A stretch of 64,000 bases of DNA from Streptomyces ambofaciens ATCC 23877 (GTDB taxonomy: Bacteria; Actinomycetota; Actinomycetes; Streptomycetales; Streptomycetaceae). Numbering within the stretch: the stretch's first letter is position 1; every line of letters starts with the position of its first letter. The position numbers and the translations under genes were made by a program. Under the pieces are notes generated by a model that had not been told where the DNA came from, made no database searches, and saw only the letters and a list, made by a program, of their open reading frames with translations. Shown here one piece after another: positions 43,768-52,068 of this stretch. Where the stretch lies: positions 620,001-684,000 of the forward strand of contig NZ_CP012382.1 in the NCBI RefSeq assembly GCF_001267885.1, given 5' to 3'.

Positions 43768-44193
43768 TCAGGACGCGTCGTACCCGCTCACCACGTCCAG
43801 GACCCAGGTGACGCCGAACCTGTCGCGCAGCATCCCGTAGAGCGGTGCCCACCGCGCTGCCGCCAGCGGCTGCAGGACGGTCGCGCCGTCGGACAGCTTC
43901 TTCCAGTACGTGGTGATCTCCTCGGCGCTCTCGCCGCGGACCGAGACGAAGAAGGCGTTCTCGCCCTGGTTCCACGGCAGGCGGGCGGGCACGTCGTAGG
44001 CCATCACGCACAGGCCGCTGTCGGCGGACACCTGGCCCCACATGACCTGTTCGGCCTCGGAGGGGTCCTGGACGTTCCCGGCGTCCCGGTAGGTCACCGC
44101 GGCCACGTCGCCGCCGAACACGGACTGGTAGAAGGTGAGCGCCTCGCGGGCGTCACCACGGAAGTTCAGGTGGGTCACGGCTTTGACGGACAC
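43768..44193 (-). CDS. VOC-family (PhnB-like) protein
   Basis: A 141-residue vicinal-oxygen-chelate protein of the PhnB/3-demethylubiquinone-methyltransferase-like group. HLNFRGDAREALTFYQSVFGGD (positions about 8-29) and the C-terminal YGMLRDRFGVTWVLDV are typical. These are commonly small resistance or stress proteins of unknown reaction. The GTG at 44193 follows GAGGAG. It is divergent from a WYL-domain regulator, its likely controller. Confidence 0.85.
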   Translation of the reverse strand: MSVKAVTHLNFRGDAREALTFYQSVFGGDVAAVTYRDAGNVQDPSEAEQVMWGQVSADSGLCVMAYDVPARLPWNQGENAFFVSVRGESAEEITTYWKKLSDGATVLQPLAAARWAPLYGMLRDRFGVTWVLDVVSGYDAS

Positions 44194-44332
44194 GAAGGGC
44201 TCCTCGCCTCGGGGCACGGTCGGACGGCCCGCCTCGGCGGGACCGCCGGCGGGGCCGGTCCGGCCCCGCGGTTCCCACGTTGGCGTAGGTAGCGGCCAGG
44301 GGGTGTCCTCTTCTTCCGGCAGCATGGGAGGC

Positions 44333-45367
44333 ATGCAGAAGACCTCAGCACGGCTGCTGTCGTTGCTCTCCCTGCTCCAGGCGCGCCGGGACTGGCCCGG
44401 AGCGGTGCTCGCCGAGCGGCTGGACGTCAGCCCGCGCACCCTGCGCCGCGACGTCGACCGGCTCCGGGAACTCGGCTATCCCGTCGTGGCCGTCAAGGGC
44501 CCGGACGGGGGGTACCGGCTCGACGCCGGGACCCGTCTGCCCCCGCTGCTCTTCGACGACGAACAAGCCGTCGCCCTGGCCGTCGCCCTGCGGACCGCCA
44601 CCCTGACGGGCGCCGGCATCGAGGACGGAGCGGCGCGCGCGCTGACCACCCTCCGGCAGGTCCTGCCCGCCCGCCTGCGCCATCGCGTCGACGCCCTTCA
44701 GGTCACCGCGGTCGAGCGGGCCGCGCCACGGCCGCTGCCGCAGGCCGACAGCGGTGTCCTCATGGCGCTCAGCGCCGCCGTCCAGGCCCACGAGGTCCTG
44801 CGCTTCGACCACGCCCGGCCGTATCCGCCGGACACCGACGGCACGGCGGACGCGCCGCCCCGCCGGGTCGAGCCCCACCATCTGGTCACCCAGGGCGGGC
44901 GCTGGTACCTCGTCGCCTGGGACCTGGAACGCGCGGACTGGCGCGTCTTCCGCGCGGACCGCATCACTCCGCGCTCCCCCACCGGGCCCCGCTTCACGCC
45001 ACGGGAGCTGCCGGGCGGGGATGTGGCCGCTTTCGTGACCGGCCGGTTCCGCGGTTCCGACCGGTCGCCCGACTGGCCCTGCCGCGGGGAGGTCGTCCTG
45101 CGCCTGCCCGCGGCCGCGGTGTCGGCCCACGCCCCCGCGGGGACCGTCGAGGCGCTCGGCCCGGACCGCTGTCGGCTCAGCCTCGGTTCCTGGTCCTGGC
45201 CCGCCCTCGCCGCCGCCGTCGTCGTCTTCGACACGGACGTGGAAGTGGTCGGCCCGCCCGCGCTCAGGGAAGCCTTCGCCCTCCTCGCCCGCCGCTGCAC
45301 CGCCGCGGCGCGGTCCACGCCCAGCGCGACCGCGACGTCGACGGCGGACCCGGCGCCCGACGGGTGA
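44333..45367 (+). CDS. HTH-WYL transcriptional regulator
   Basis: A 344-residue YafY/DeoR-like protein. Winged helix-turn-helix at 1-60 (ARLLSLLSLLQARRDWPGAVLAERLDVSPRTLRRDVDRLRELGYPV by position), then a WYL ligand-binding domain with GGRWYLVAWDLERADWRVFRADRI (about 185-208) and a WCX tail. WYL domains bind nucleic acids or small ligands. The ATG at 44333 is used; ATG at 44324 adds three residues. The divergent VOC gene 139 bases away is the likely target. Confidence 0.9.
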   Translation: MQKTSARLLSLLSLLQARRDWPGAVLAERLDVSPRTLRRDVDRLRELGYPVVAVKGPDGGYRLDAGTRLPPLLFDDEQAVALAVALRTATLTGAGIEDGAARALTTLRQVLPARLRHRVDALQVTAVERAAPRPLPQADSGVLMALSAAVQAHEVLRFDHARPYPPDTDGTADAPPRRVEPHHLVTQGGRWYLVAWDLERADWRVFRADRITPRSPTGPRFTPRELPGGDVAAFVTGRFRGSDRSPDWPCRGEVVLRLPAAAVSAHAPAGTVEALGPDRCRLSLGSWSWPALAAAVVVFDTDVEVVGPPALREAFALLARRCTAAARSTPSATATSTADPAPDG

Positions 45368-45521
45368 GCTGTTCGCAGCGGTGCGCGGTGGCGCCCCCTC
45401 CCCCCCGGGCACCGGGCCGCCCCGCCACCGGGTGGTCGGCCGGTCCGCGGACCGCCCCGGCCCACCCTCGTCCCCCGTCCTGCCGGTGGCCGCAGGCGCC
45501 GCTCGCGCGCTCCGGCGGGTG

Positions 45522-46766
45522 TCACACCCGCCGGCCGAGGTCCGCGCTCGCGGGCTCGGCCGCCAGGGCGCCCATGACGACGCGCGAGCGGCTGTGCAGC
45601 CGCAGGGACACGCCGACGAAGGCGATCGCGACGAGGGTCATCGCCGCGCCGGCCCAGGCGGTGGCCGCGTAGCCGAGGCCCGCGTCGATCACCGTGCCGC
45701 CGAGCCAGGGACCACCGGTGTTGCCCAGGTTGAACGCGGCGGTCGTCGTCGCCCCCGCGAGGGTGGGCGCGGCGCCGGCCACGTTGAACATACGGGCGTT
45801 GAGCGCCGGTGCCGTGTAGAAGGCCGAGACGCCGAGGAGCAGGGAAAGGGCGATCACGACGGCGGGACTCGACGCGAACAACGCCAGCGCGGCCAGCAGC
45901 ACGGTGGAGGCGGTGATGCCGGAGAGCAGCACGCCGAAGAGGTGCGCGTCGGCGATCCGGCCGCCGATCGTCGTGCCGATCAGCGCGCCGACACCGAACA
46001 GCGCCAGCACGGCGGGCACCCAGCCGTCCGTCAGCCCGGCCACGTCCGTGAGCAGCGGCGCCAGGTACGAGAAGGCGCAGAACACACCGCCGGCCGCGAG
46101 CGCGGTCACGACGATGGACAGCCAGACCTGCCGGTCGCGGTAGATCGCCAGCTCGCCCCGGAGCCGGGGCCGCCGCTCGGGCAGCGGGATGCGCGGGATC
46201 AGGGTCACCACACCGACGAGCGCGACGGCCGACGCCGCGCCCACGGCCCAGAACGCCGACCGCCATCCCAGGTGCTCGCCGAGGAAGGCACCCGCCGGCA
46301 CACCGAGGACGTTGGCGATGGACAGTCCGCCGATCATCACCGCCATCGCACGGGCCCGGGCGGTCTTCGGCACCATCGCGATGGCGACGGCGGCGCCCAC
46401 CGCCCAGAAACCGGCACACGCCAGGGCGCTGACGACCCTGGAGACGAACAGGATCTCGTACGTCGTCGCCAACGCGCCCGCGACCTGGCCGAGGCCGAAC
46501 ACCGAGATCAGCGTGACCAGAGTGGTCTTCCGCGGCAGCCGCAGGGTCGCGGCCGCGAGCAGCGGCGCACCGACCACCATGCCGATCGCGAAGGCGGATA
46601 TCAGCAGCCCGGCCTGCGGAATGGACACGTCCATGTCGTCGGCGATGGGCGGCAACAGGCCGGAGAGCATGAACTCGCTCGTGCCGAGCGCGAAGACGGA
46701 GAGGCCGAGGATGTAGACGGCGAGCGGCATGCGGGCCGCTGCGGGCCGTGGGGAAGGTGCGGGCAT
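45522..46766 (-). CDS. Cmx/CmrA-like MFS efflux pump
   Basis: A 414-residue, 12-span MFS transporter. LSVFALGTSEFMLSGLLPPIADDM near the N terminus and FAIGMVVGAPLLAA match the Cmx/CmlR chloramphenicol-efflux and AraJ-type DHA1 proteins. GVPAGAFLGEHLGWRSAFW is motif C. Whether it exports chloramphenicol cannot be told. ATG at 46766 is used; ATG at 46730 (MPLAVYILG) is equally plausible and gives a more usual N terminus. Confidence 0.87.
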   Translation of the reverse strand: MPAPSPRPAAARMPLAVYILGLSVFALGTSEFMLSGLLPPIADDMDVSIPQAGLLISAFAIGMVVGAPLLAAATLRLPRKTTLVTLISVFGLGQVAGALATTYEILFVSRVVSALACAGFWAVGAAVAIAMVPKTARARAMAVMIGGLSIANVLGVPAGAFLGEHLGWRSAFWAVGAASAVALVGVVTLIPRIPLPERRPRLRGELAIYRDRQVWLSIVVTALAAGGVFCAFSYLAPLLTDVAGLTDGWVPAVLALFGVGALIGTTIGGRIADAHLFGVLLSGITASTVLLAALALFASSPAVVIALSLLLGVSAFYTAPALNARMFNVAGAAPTLAGATTTAAFNLGNTGGPWLGGTVIDAGLGYAATAWAGAAMTLVAIAFVGVSLRLHSRSRVVMGALAAEPASADLGRRV

Positions 46767-46882
46767 GACAGGTGTCAACGACACGTTCCTTCCCGCCATT
46801 CCCGCCCGCGGGTCCGTCTCACGATGCGGTGGCAGCCCCGTGACCGGGGCCGTTGTCAGTGGTGGGCGGCAGGATGCGGTCC

Positions 46883-48982
46883 ATGACGACACCTGCAGCA
46901 GTGATCGTGGACTCCGCCGCCTACGCACAGGCGGTCGAGGACGCCGCACGCGCGGCCGCCGCCTACTACGCGGGCGGTTCCTCGCCACTGGACGACGCGA
47001 CGTACGACCGGTTGGCGAGAGGGATCGCCGCCTGGGAGGCCGAGCACCCGGACGAGGTGCTGCCCGACTCTCCCACCGGCAAGGTCGCGGGCGGCGCGGC
47101 CGAGGGCGACGTGCCGCACACGGTGCCGATGCTCAGCCTCGACAACGTCTTCTCACCGGAGGAGTTCCTTGCCTGGACGGTGTCGCTCGCCCGGCGTACG
47201 GGCCGTGAGGTCGACCGGTTCGTTGTGGGCCCCAAGCTGGACGGGCTCGCCGTCGCCGCCCGCTACCGCGCGGGCCGCCTCACCCGGCTGATCACCCGCG
47301 GTGACGGGACGGCCGGGGAGGACGTCTCGCATGCCATCGGCACCGTCGAAGGGCTGCCCGAGACGCTCGCGGAGCCGGTCACCGTGGAGATACGCGGTGA
47401 GATCCTCATGACGACGGCCCAGTTCGAGCACGCGAACGAGGTCCGCACGGGACACGGCGGGCAGCCGTTCGCCAACCCGCGCAACGCCGCCGCGGGCACG
47501 CTGCGGGCAAGGGAGCGGGCGTACACGGTCCCGATGACGTTCTTCGGGTACGGCATGCTGCCCCTGCCGGAGACCGATGCCGTACTCGCCGGACGGCTGG
47601 ACGATCTCGCCCAGAGCGACCTGATGTCCATGGCTGCCGGCCTCGGCGTGCACACCAGCGCCGGCACCGCGGTCCCGGACGTGGTCGTCACCACGCCGGA
47701 GCAGGTCGTGGCCCGGGTCCGGGAGACAGCGGCCCTGCGTGCCGAACTCCCCTTCGGCATCGACGGGATCGTCGTCAAGGCCGACCTCGCCGCCGACCGG
47801 CGGGCCGCCGGATCCGGTTCCCGGGCACCCCGATGGGCGGTCGCGTACAAGCTGCCGGCCGTGGAGAGGATCACGCGGCTGCTGGAGGTGGAGTGGAACG
47901 TGGGCCGCACCGGTGTCATCGCCCCGCGCGGCGTCCTGGAGCCGGTGGTGATCGACGGCTCCACGATCACCTACGCCACCCTGCACAATCCGGCCGACAT
48001 CACCCGGCGCGGCCTGCGTCTGGGCGACCACGTCATGGTCCACCGCGCCGGCGACGTCATCCCCCGGATCGAGGCCCCGGTCGCCCATCTGCGCACGGGG
48101 GACGAGCGGCCCATAGCGTTCCCCTCCGTGTGCCCGCGCTGCGGGTCGGACATCGACACGAGCCAGGAACGCTGGCGCTGCGCCCAGGGCCGCAACTGCC
48201 ACCTGGTCGCCTCGCTCGCCTACGCCGCCGGCCGCGACCAGCTGGACATCGAGGGGCTGGGCGCCACCCGTGTCGTCCAGCTCGTCGAGGCCGGGCTCGT
48301 CGCCGATCTCGCCGACCTGTTCACCCTCGGGCGCGAGCAGTTGCTCGGCCTGGACCGGATGGGGCAGACCAGTACCGACAACCTGCTCGCCGCGCTCGCC
48401 GCGGCGAAGGAGCAGCCGCTGTCACGGGTGCTCTGCGCCCTGGGGGTCCGGGGCACCGGCCGTTCCATGTCCCGGCGCATCGCCCGGCACTTCGCCACTA
48501 TGGACCACATCCGCGCCGCCGACGCCGACGCCATGCAGCAGGTCGAGGGCATCGGGCCGGAGAAGGCCCCCTCCATCGTGGCGGAGATCGCCGAACTCGC
48601 TCCGCTCATCGACAAGCTCGCCGCCGCGGGCGTGGGGATGACCGAGCCGGGCGCCACCCCGCCCCCGGTCACCGGTGCCGACGCCGAGGAGGAGGACGGG
48701 GGGAGCCCGGTCGCGGCGCCGGGAGCGGCCGGCCCGTTGGCCGGGATGAGGGTGGTGGTCACCGGTGCGATGACGGGAAGCCTGGAGAAGCTCTCGCGCA
48801 ACGAGATGAACGAACTCGTCGAGCGGGCCGGCGGTCACTCCTCCTCCAGCGTCTCCAGGAAGACGACACTCGTCGTCGCGGGCGAGGGCGCCGGCTCCAA
48901 GCGGGCCAAGGCGGAACAACTCGGCATCCGCTTGGCGACCCCGGAGGAGTTCGCCGCCCTGGTCGCCGGCCTCCTCGACTGA
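46883..48982 (+). CDS. ligA: NAD-dependent DNA ligase (probable accessory LigA)
   Basis: A 699-residue NAD+-dependent ligase. Domain Ia residues precede the nucleotidyltransferase domain with Lys118 in GPKLDG as the adenylated lysine. An OB fold, a four-cysteine zinc finger (CPRCG...[10 protein letters not shown], about 405-430), helix-hairpin-helix repeats and a C-terminal BRCT domain (from about 615) complete the fold. The domain Ia signature is looser than in housekeeping ligases and the protein is shorter than the roughly 735 residues usual for Streptomyces LigA. With its accessory surroundings, this suggests a second, non-replicative ligase. It is monocistronic; no repair partner is next to it. 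Confidence 0.9.
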   Translation: MTTPAAVIVDSAAYAQAVEDAARAAAAYYAGGSSPLDDATYDRLARGIAAWEAEHPDEVLPDSPTGKVAGGAAEGDVPHTVPMLSLDNVFSPEEFLAWTVSLARRTGREVDRFVVGPKLDGLAVAARYRAGRLTRLITRGDGTAGEDVSHAIGTVEGLPETLAEPVTVEIRGEILMTTAQFEHANEVRTGHGGQPFANPRNAAAGTLRARERAYTVPMTFFGYGMLPLPETDAVLAGRLDDLAQSDLMSMAAGLGVHTSAGTAVPDVVVTTPEQVVARVRETAALRAELPFGIDGIVVKADLAADRRAAGSGSRAPRWAVAYKLPAVERITRLLEVEWNVGRTGVIAPRGVLEPVVIDGSTITYATLHNPADITRRGLRLGDHVMVHRAGDVIPRIEAPVAHLRTGDERPIAFPSVCPRCGSDIDTSQERWRCAQGRNCHLVASLAYAAGRDQLDIEGLGATRVVQLVEAGLVADLADLFTLGREQLLGLDRMGQTSTDNLLAALAAAKEQPLSRVLCALGVRGTGRSMSRRIARHFATMDHIRAADADAMQQVEGIGPEKAPSIVAEIAELAPLIDKLAAAGVGMTEPGATPPPVTGADAEEEDGGSPVAAPGAAGPLAGMRVVVTGAMTGSLEKLSRNEMNELVERAGGHSSSSVSRKTTLVVAGEGAGSKRAKAEQLGIRLATPEEFAALVAGLLD

Positions 48983-49035
48983 GCCGCACGAGCACGCCCT
49001 CCCCCGGGCCGGCCGGTGGCGCACCGACCAGGAGT

Positions 49036-49064
49036 GTACGTTCGTACGCTTGAGGCGGTAGGAT
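49036..49064 (+). promoter_or_regulatory. Operator-promoter of acetyltransferase-tetR operon
   Basis: GTACGTTCGTAC (49036-49047) has perfect 5-bp arms around TT and covers the expected -35 position. TAGGAT (49059-49064) is the -10 and the ATG follows after exactly seven bases, so the mRNA is probably leaderless. The downstream TetR protein is the likely ligand. Confidence 0.55.
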
Positions 49065-49071
49065 CGGGCGC

Positions 49072-49653
49072 ATGCCGACGGACCACTTCGCACAGGACCC
49101 CCGAACGAACCTCGAACGCATGCTGGCGGGCGACCTCTACATCGCCGACGATCCGGAGATCGCCCGCAGACAGCAGCGGGCCGTGCGGCTGGCCGCCCGC
49201 TACCAGGCGGCCTACGTGGACGACGCGGCGGCGGCGCAGCCGGTCCTCGCGGAACTGCTCGGCTCCCTGGGCGCCGAGGCGCACGTGCGGCCACCGCTGT
49301 ACGTCGACTACGGCAGCAACATCACGATCGGCGCGCGCACCTTCGTCAACTACAACCTGACGGCGCTGGACGTCGCGGCGATCACCATCGGCGAGGACTG
49401 CCAGATCGGGCCGAACGTCCAGCTGCTCACCCCCACGCACCCGCTCGAGGCCGAGCCGCGGCGCGACAAGCTGGAGGCCGCCCGGCCCATCACCATCGGC
49501 GACAACGTGTGGCTGGGCGGCGGCGCCATCGTGCTGCCCGGCGTGACCATCGGCGACAACTCCGTCATCGGTGCCGGGGCGGTCGTCACCAAGGACGTGC
49601 CCGCGGGTGTCGTCGCCGTGGGCAACCCGGCCCGGCCGGTGCGGAACGTGTAA
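49072..49653 (+). CDS. Maltose/galactoside-type O-acetyltransferase (LbH)
   Basis: A 193-residue left-handed beta-helix acetyltransferase of the Maa/LacA/NodL type. The N-terminal Mac helix (ERMLAGDLYIADDPEI) is followed by hexapeptide repeats NITIGARTFVNYN, ITIGEDCQIGPNV and ITIGDNVWLGGGAIVLPGVTIG. The catalytic His is likely that of TPTHPLEAE (about residue 122). It acetylates a sugar hydroxyl using acetyl-CoA. No ribosome site is seen because the ATG starts near the predicted transcript end. Probably cotranscribed with tetR. Confidence 0.92.
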   Translation: MPTDHFAQDPRTNLERMLAGDLYIADDPEIARRQQRAVRLAARYQAAYVDDAAAAQPVLAELLGSLGAEAHVRPPLYVDYGSNITIGARTFVNYNLTALDVAAITIGEDCQIGPNVQLLTPTHPLEAEPRRDKLEAARPITIGDNVWLGGGAIVLPGVTIGDNSVIGAGAVVTKDVPAGVVAVGNPARPVRNV

Positions 49654-49663
49654 GCCTGCTCCC

Positions 49664-50257
49664 ATGGCAACCGGACACACCGACCCGCAGCGGCGCGAGC
49701 GGATCATCGACGCCACCCTCGACCTGATCGCCGAGGAGGGCATCGCGCGCGTCTCCCACCGGAAGATCGCCACCCGGGCCGGGGTCCCCCTGGGCTCGAT
49801 GACCTACCACTTCAGCGGCATCGACCAGCTGCTGCGGGAGGCTTTCGGCCGCTTCACGGACCACATCGTCGCGGTGTTCGACGAGCACCTCGGTGCCGCG
49901 GCCGACCGCGAGCAGGCCCGGGAGGCGGTGGCCGACCTCGTGCACCTGCTGTCCGAGGGGAGCCAGCGGGACCTGGTGCTCACCCAGGAGCTCTACACAC
50001 TGGCCGCGCGGCAGCCGGCCTACCGGGAACTCACCCACGAGTGGATGCGCCGCAGCCGTGTCCACCTGGAGAAGCACTTCGACCCGGACACGGCCCGCCA
50101 GCTGGACGCCCTCATCGAAGGGCTGACGCTGCACCGCGCCCTGGCCCGGGAGCCCCACGGGCGGGCCCTCACCCGGGAGGCCATCGCCCGCGTCACCACC
50201 ACGGACCGGCGCACCACCACGGACCGGCGCACCACCACGGACCGGCGCGCCCCGTAG
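49664..50257 (+). CDS. TetR-family repressor with repeat-extended tail
   Basis: A 197-residue TetR protein; helix-turn-helix at about 28-50 (VSHRKIATRAGVPLGSMTYHFSG). The C-terminal ligand domain is followed by an odd tail of three TTTDRR units encoded by a perfect 18-bp tandem repeat. It begins 10 bases after the acetyltransferase stop and likely represses the operon through the GTACGTTCGTAC site. The repeated tail should be disordered and length-variable between strains. Confidence 0.9.
   Translation: MATGHTDPQRRERIIDATLDLIAEEGIARVSHRKIATRAGVPLGSMTYHFSGIDQLLREAFGRFTDHIVAVFDEHLGAAADREQAREAVADLVHLLSEGSQRDLVLTQELYTLAARQPAYRELTHEWMRRSRVHLEKHFDPDTARQLDALIEGLTLHRALAREPHGRALTREAIARVTTTDRRTTTDRRTTTDRRAP
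50195..50248 (+). repeat. 18-bp tandem repeat in the tetR 3-prime end
   Basis: Three perfect copies of an 18-bp unit (ACCACCACGGACCGGCGC) encode three Thr-Thr-Asp-Arg-Arg-Thr-type segments. In-frame slippage would change the tail by six residues. Confidence 0.95.
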
Positions 50258-50260
50258 CCG

Positions 50261-50297
50261 CCCGTGCGGCACAGGCCTGACCCCTGTGCCGCACGGG
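50261..50297. terminator. Convergent terminator between tetR and the YeeE-like gene
   Basis: CCCGTGCGGCACAGG (50261-50275) pairs with CCTGTGCCGCACGGG (50283-50297) around seven bases. It serves tetR and probably also the convergent transporter gene. Confidence 0.85.
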
Positions 50298-50338
50298 TGC
50301 CCCGTCTCAGCAGACGGGGTGCCCCGTCTCAGCAGACG
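50295..50338. repeat. 22-bp tandem duplication at transporter 3-prime end
   Basis: Two perfect head-to-tail copies of a 22-bp unit (50295-50316, 50317-50338). The second copy contains the stop codon and last three codons of the YeeE-like gene; the first copy is a noncoding duplicate just beyond it. Confidence 0.92.
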
Positions 50339-51627
50339 CCGTCGCCCGGCTTGGGGTTGCCGAGACCGAAGAGGGGGCGCAGCTTGAGGCCCACCCAGGT
50401 ACCGGCCAGGGCGAAGGCGCCCCACAGCCAGCCGCTGAGGCTGCCCGAGGCGATGCCCGCCAGATAGGCGCCGATGTTGCAGCCGCCGGCCAGGCGGGCG
50501 CCGATGCCCATCAGCACACCGCCCAGCACCGCCGCGAGCGCCGTGCGCCAGGGGATGCCCCGGTGCAGGGCCCAGGTGCCGCCGACCGCCGCGGCCACGG
50601 CGGCGCCGATCATGATGCCGATGTCGGTGAGGCTGGTCTTGTCGGCGAGCACCGGGCCCGCCAGCATCTCGGCGTTGCCGGGCCGCTGCCACCACGTCCA
50701 GTTCTCCGGGTGGCCGCCGAGGGCACCCACCAGTTCGGAGCCCCAGAGGCTGAAGGCGCTGGTGACACCCCAGGCGCCGCCCGAGACCCACAGGACGCCC
50801 GCGCCCAGCACGGCCAGCACCAGAGCTCCGGCGGCCAGCGGCCAGGAGCCGCGCAGGGCCCGCACGGCCGCGCCGCGCGCCGAGGGCACGGCACCGAGGG
50901 GCGGCGGGTTGCGGCGGGCCTGGACGCGCCGCGTGACGAACACCACCAGCAGCAGCGCGGCGATCGTCACCGCCCATGAGCCGAACCAGCCGACGTGGTC
51001 GGACAGGACCACGGGCTCCCAGGCCGGGAGGTCCTTCCACAGGTCGAACTGCCAGGCCGCGAGGGTGGCCCCGGCGATGAAGCCGCCCAGGGTGAGGACG
51101 ATCGACGTCTGTCCCGAGCCGACGGCGAACAGGGTGCCCGAGGCGCACGCGCCACCGAGCTGCATGCCGATCGCGAAGAGCACCGACCCCGCCAGCAGCC
51201 CGACGCCGATCGGCCCGGCGGACGGTGCCGGCTGCGAGCCGAACAGTCCGGTGCCCGTGCCGATGAGCAGCGCGAAGAGGGTGGCGGTGGTGCCGAGCAG
51301 CAGGGCGTGCGCGCGCAGCCCGGAGCCGTTGCCGACCGCGACCAGTTGCCGCCAGGCGGAGGTGAAGCCGAACCGGGAGTGGAAGAGAGCGACGCCCAGG
51401 CCGAGGCCGAGCAGGAGCAGTACGCCCGGCTTGGCACCGTGCGCGGACCAGACGTACGTGGTCAGCGCGACGGCGAGCAGTCCGGACACCACCAGGGGCG
51501 TCCGCCGCACCGGGGGCAGGGGCGGCGCCTCGGGCCGGGCCGAGGAGGTGGGGGACGGGGTGAACAGGACGGCGGGCGCGCGCGGCGGGGCGGCCGGGGC
51601 CGACCCGGCTGGGGGTGCGGTGGTCAC
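50329..51627 (-). CDS. YeeE/YedE (TsuA-like) thiosulfate-type transporter
   Basis: A 432-residue polytopic membrane protein with about 11 to 12 predicted spans after a Pro/Ala-rich cytoplasmic tail of 45 residues. The paired cysteine motifs GGACASGTLF (about residue 165) and AGGCNIGAYLAG (about 390) correspond to the conserved cysteines that relay thiosulfate in TsuA. It is therefore likely to import thiosulfate or another sulfur anion. No TusA-like partner follows. The GTG at 51627 has a CGGAG site. A cysteine-containing mini-ORF lies 84 bases upstream in the same direction. Confidence 0.87.
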   Translation of the reverse strand: MTTAPPAGSAPAAPPRAPAVLFTPSPTSSARPEAPPLPPVRRTPLVVSGLLAVALTTYVWSAHGAKPGVLLLLGLGLGVALFHSRFGFTSAWRQLVAVGNGSGLRAHALLLGTTATLFALLIGTGTGLFGSQPAPSAGPIGVGLLAGSVLFAIGMQLGGACASGTLFAVGSGQTSIVLTLGGFIAGATLAAWQFDLWKDLPAWEPVVLSDHVGWFGSWAVTIAALLLVVFVTRRVQARRNPPPLGAVPSARGAAVRALRGSWPLAAGALVLAVLGAGVLWVSGGAWGVTSAFSLWGSELVGALGGHPENWTWWQRPGNAEMLAGPVLADKTSLTDIGIMIGAAVAAAVGGTWALHRGIPWRTALAAVLGGVLMGIGARLAGGCNIGAYLAGIASGSLSGWLWGAFALAGTWVGLKLRPLFGLGNPKPGDGVC

Positions 51628-51711
51628 GGAAGATCTCCGGTGGGGTGCACGGGGACGGCGGGCGGAGGCGCTGGGCGACCGACGGCGCGGATCACGCGGC
51701 CGGTGCGGGAC

Positions 51712-51795
51712 TCAGCGGCGACAGAGGCCGTCGTCGACGCACCACGCCGAGTTCGCGAAGAGCGCGAGGCACAGCAGCGGAGCCGATGCAGACAT
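51712..51795 (-). CDS. Putative cysteine leader peptide
   Basis: A 27-residue frame, MSASAPLLCLALFANSAWCV followed by DDGLCRR, with three Cys codons, ends 84 bases before the thiosulfate-type transporter. The ATG sits seven bases after TATATT (51803-51808, minus strand), so translation would be leaderless. Cys-bearing mini-ORFs before sulfur genes are known in actinobacteria as cysteine attenuators. No ribosome site is needed under this model. The peptide could alternatively be chance, since it is short. Other parts of 51628-52068 hold only the htpG terminator. Confidence 0.5.
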   Translation of the reverse strand: MSASAPLLCLALFANSAWCVDDGLCRR

Positions 51796-51802
51796 GCGTG
51801 CG

Positions 51803-51808
51803 AATATA
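51803..51808 (-). promoter_or_regulatory. Predicted -10 element for leaderless mini-ORF
   Basis: TATATT on the minus strand is seven bases before the mini-ORF ATG at 51795. The -35 region is poor (GGCATC at 17-base spacing). Confidence 0.45.
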
Positions 51809-52016
51809 CGGAGTGCGACGCTCCGGATGCCAGGCCGTCTCGCCATGCGGATGGCTCCGTGGACGGGAGCCGGGGCGAGCACCCGGCCACGCGCCGTCCA
51901 TGTGCCGTCCGCGGGTCGTCGGTCACCGACGACCGGCCGTCGTCCCACCGGCTGAAGCCGGCAGGCCCCAGCCCGCCTCACGGACACGACGAGCTCGCGG
52001 TCCGGGGATCCGGACG

Positions 52017-52053
52017 CCGAGAGGACGCCCGGCGTCGCCGGGCGTCCTCTCGG
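52017..52053. terminator. htpG terminator
   Basis: Eighteen-base complementary arms (52017-52034 and 52036-52053) are separated by a single T, 15 bases beyond the htpG stop. This is a very stable stem. Confidence 0.85.
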
Positions 52054-52068
52054 AAGCGGACCGGTGGG

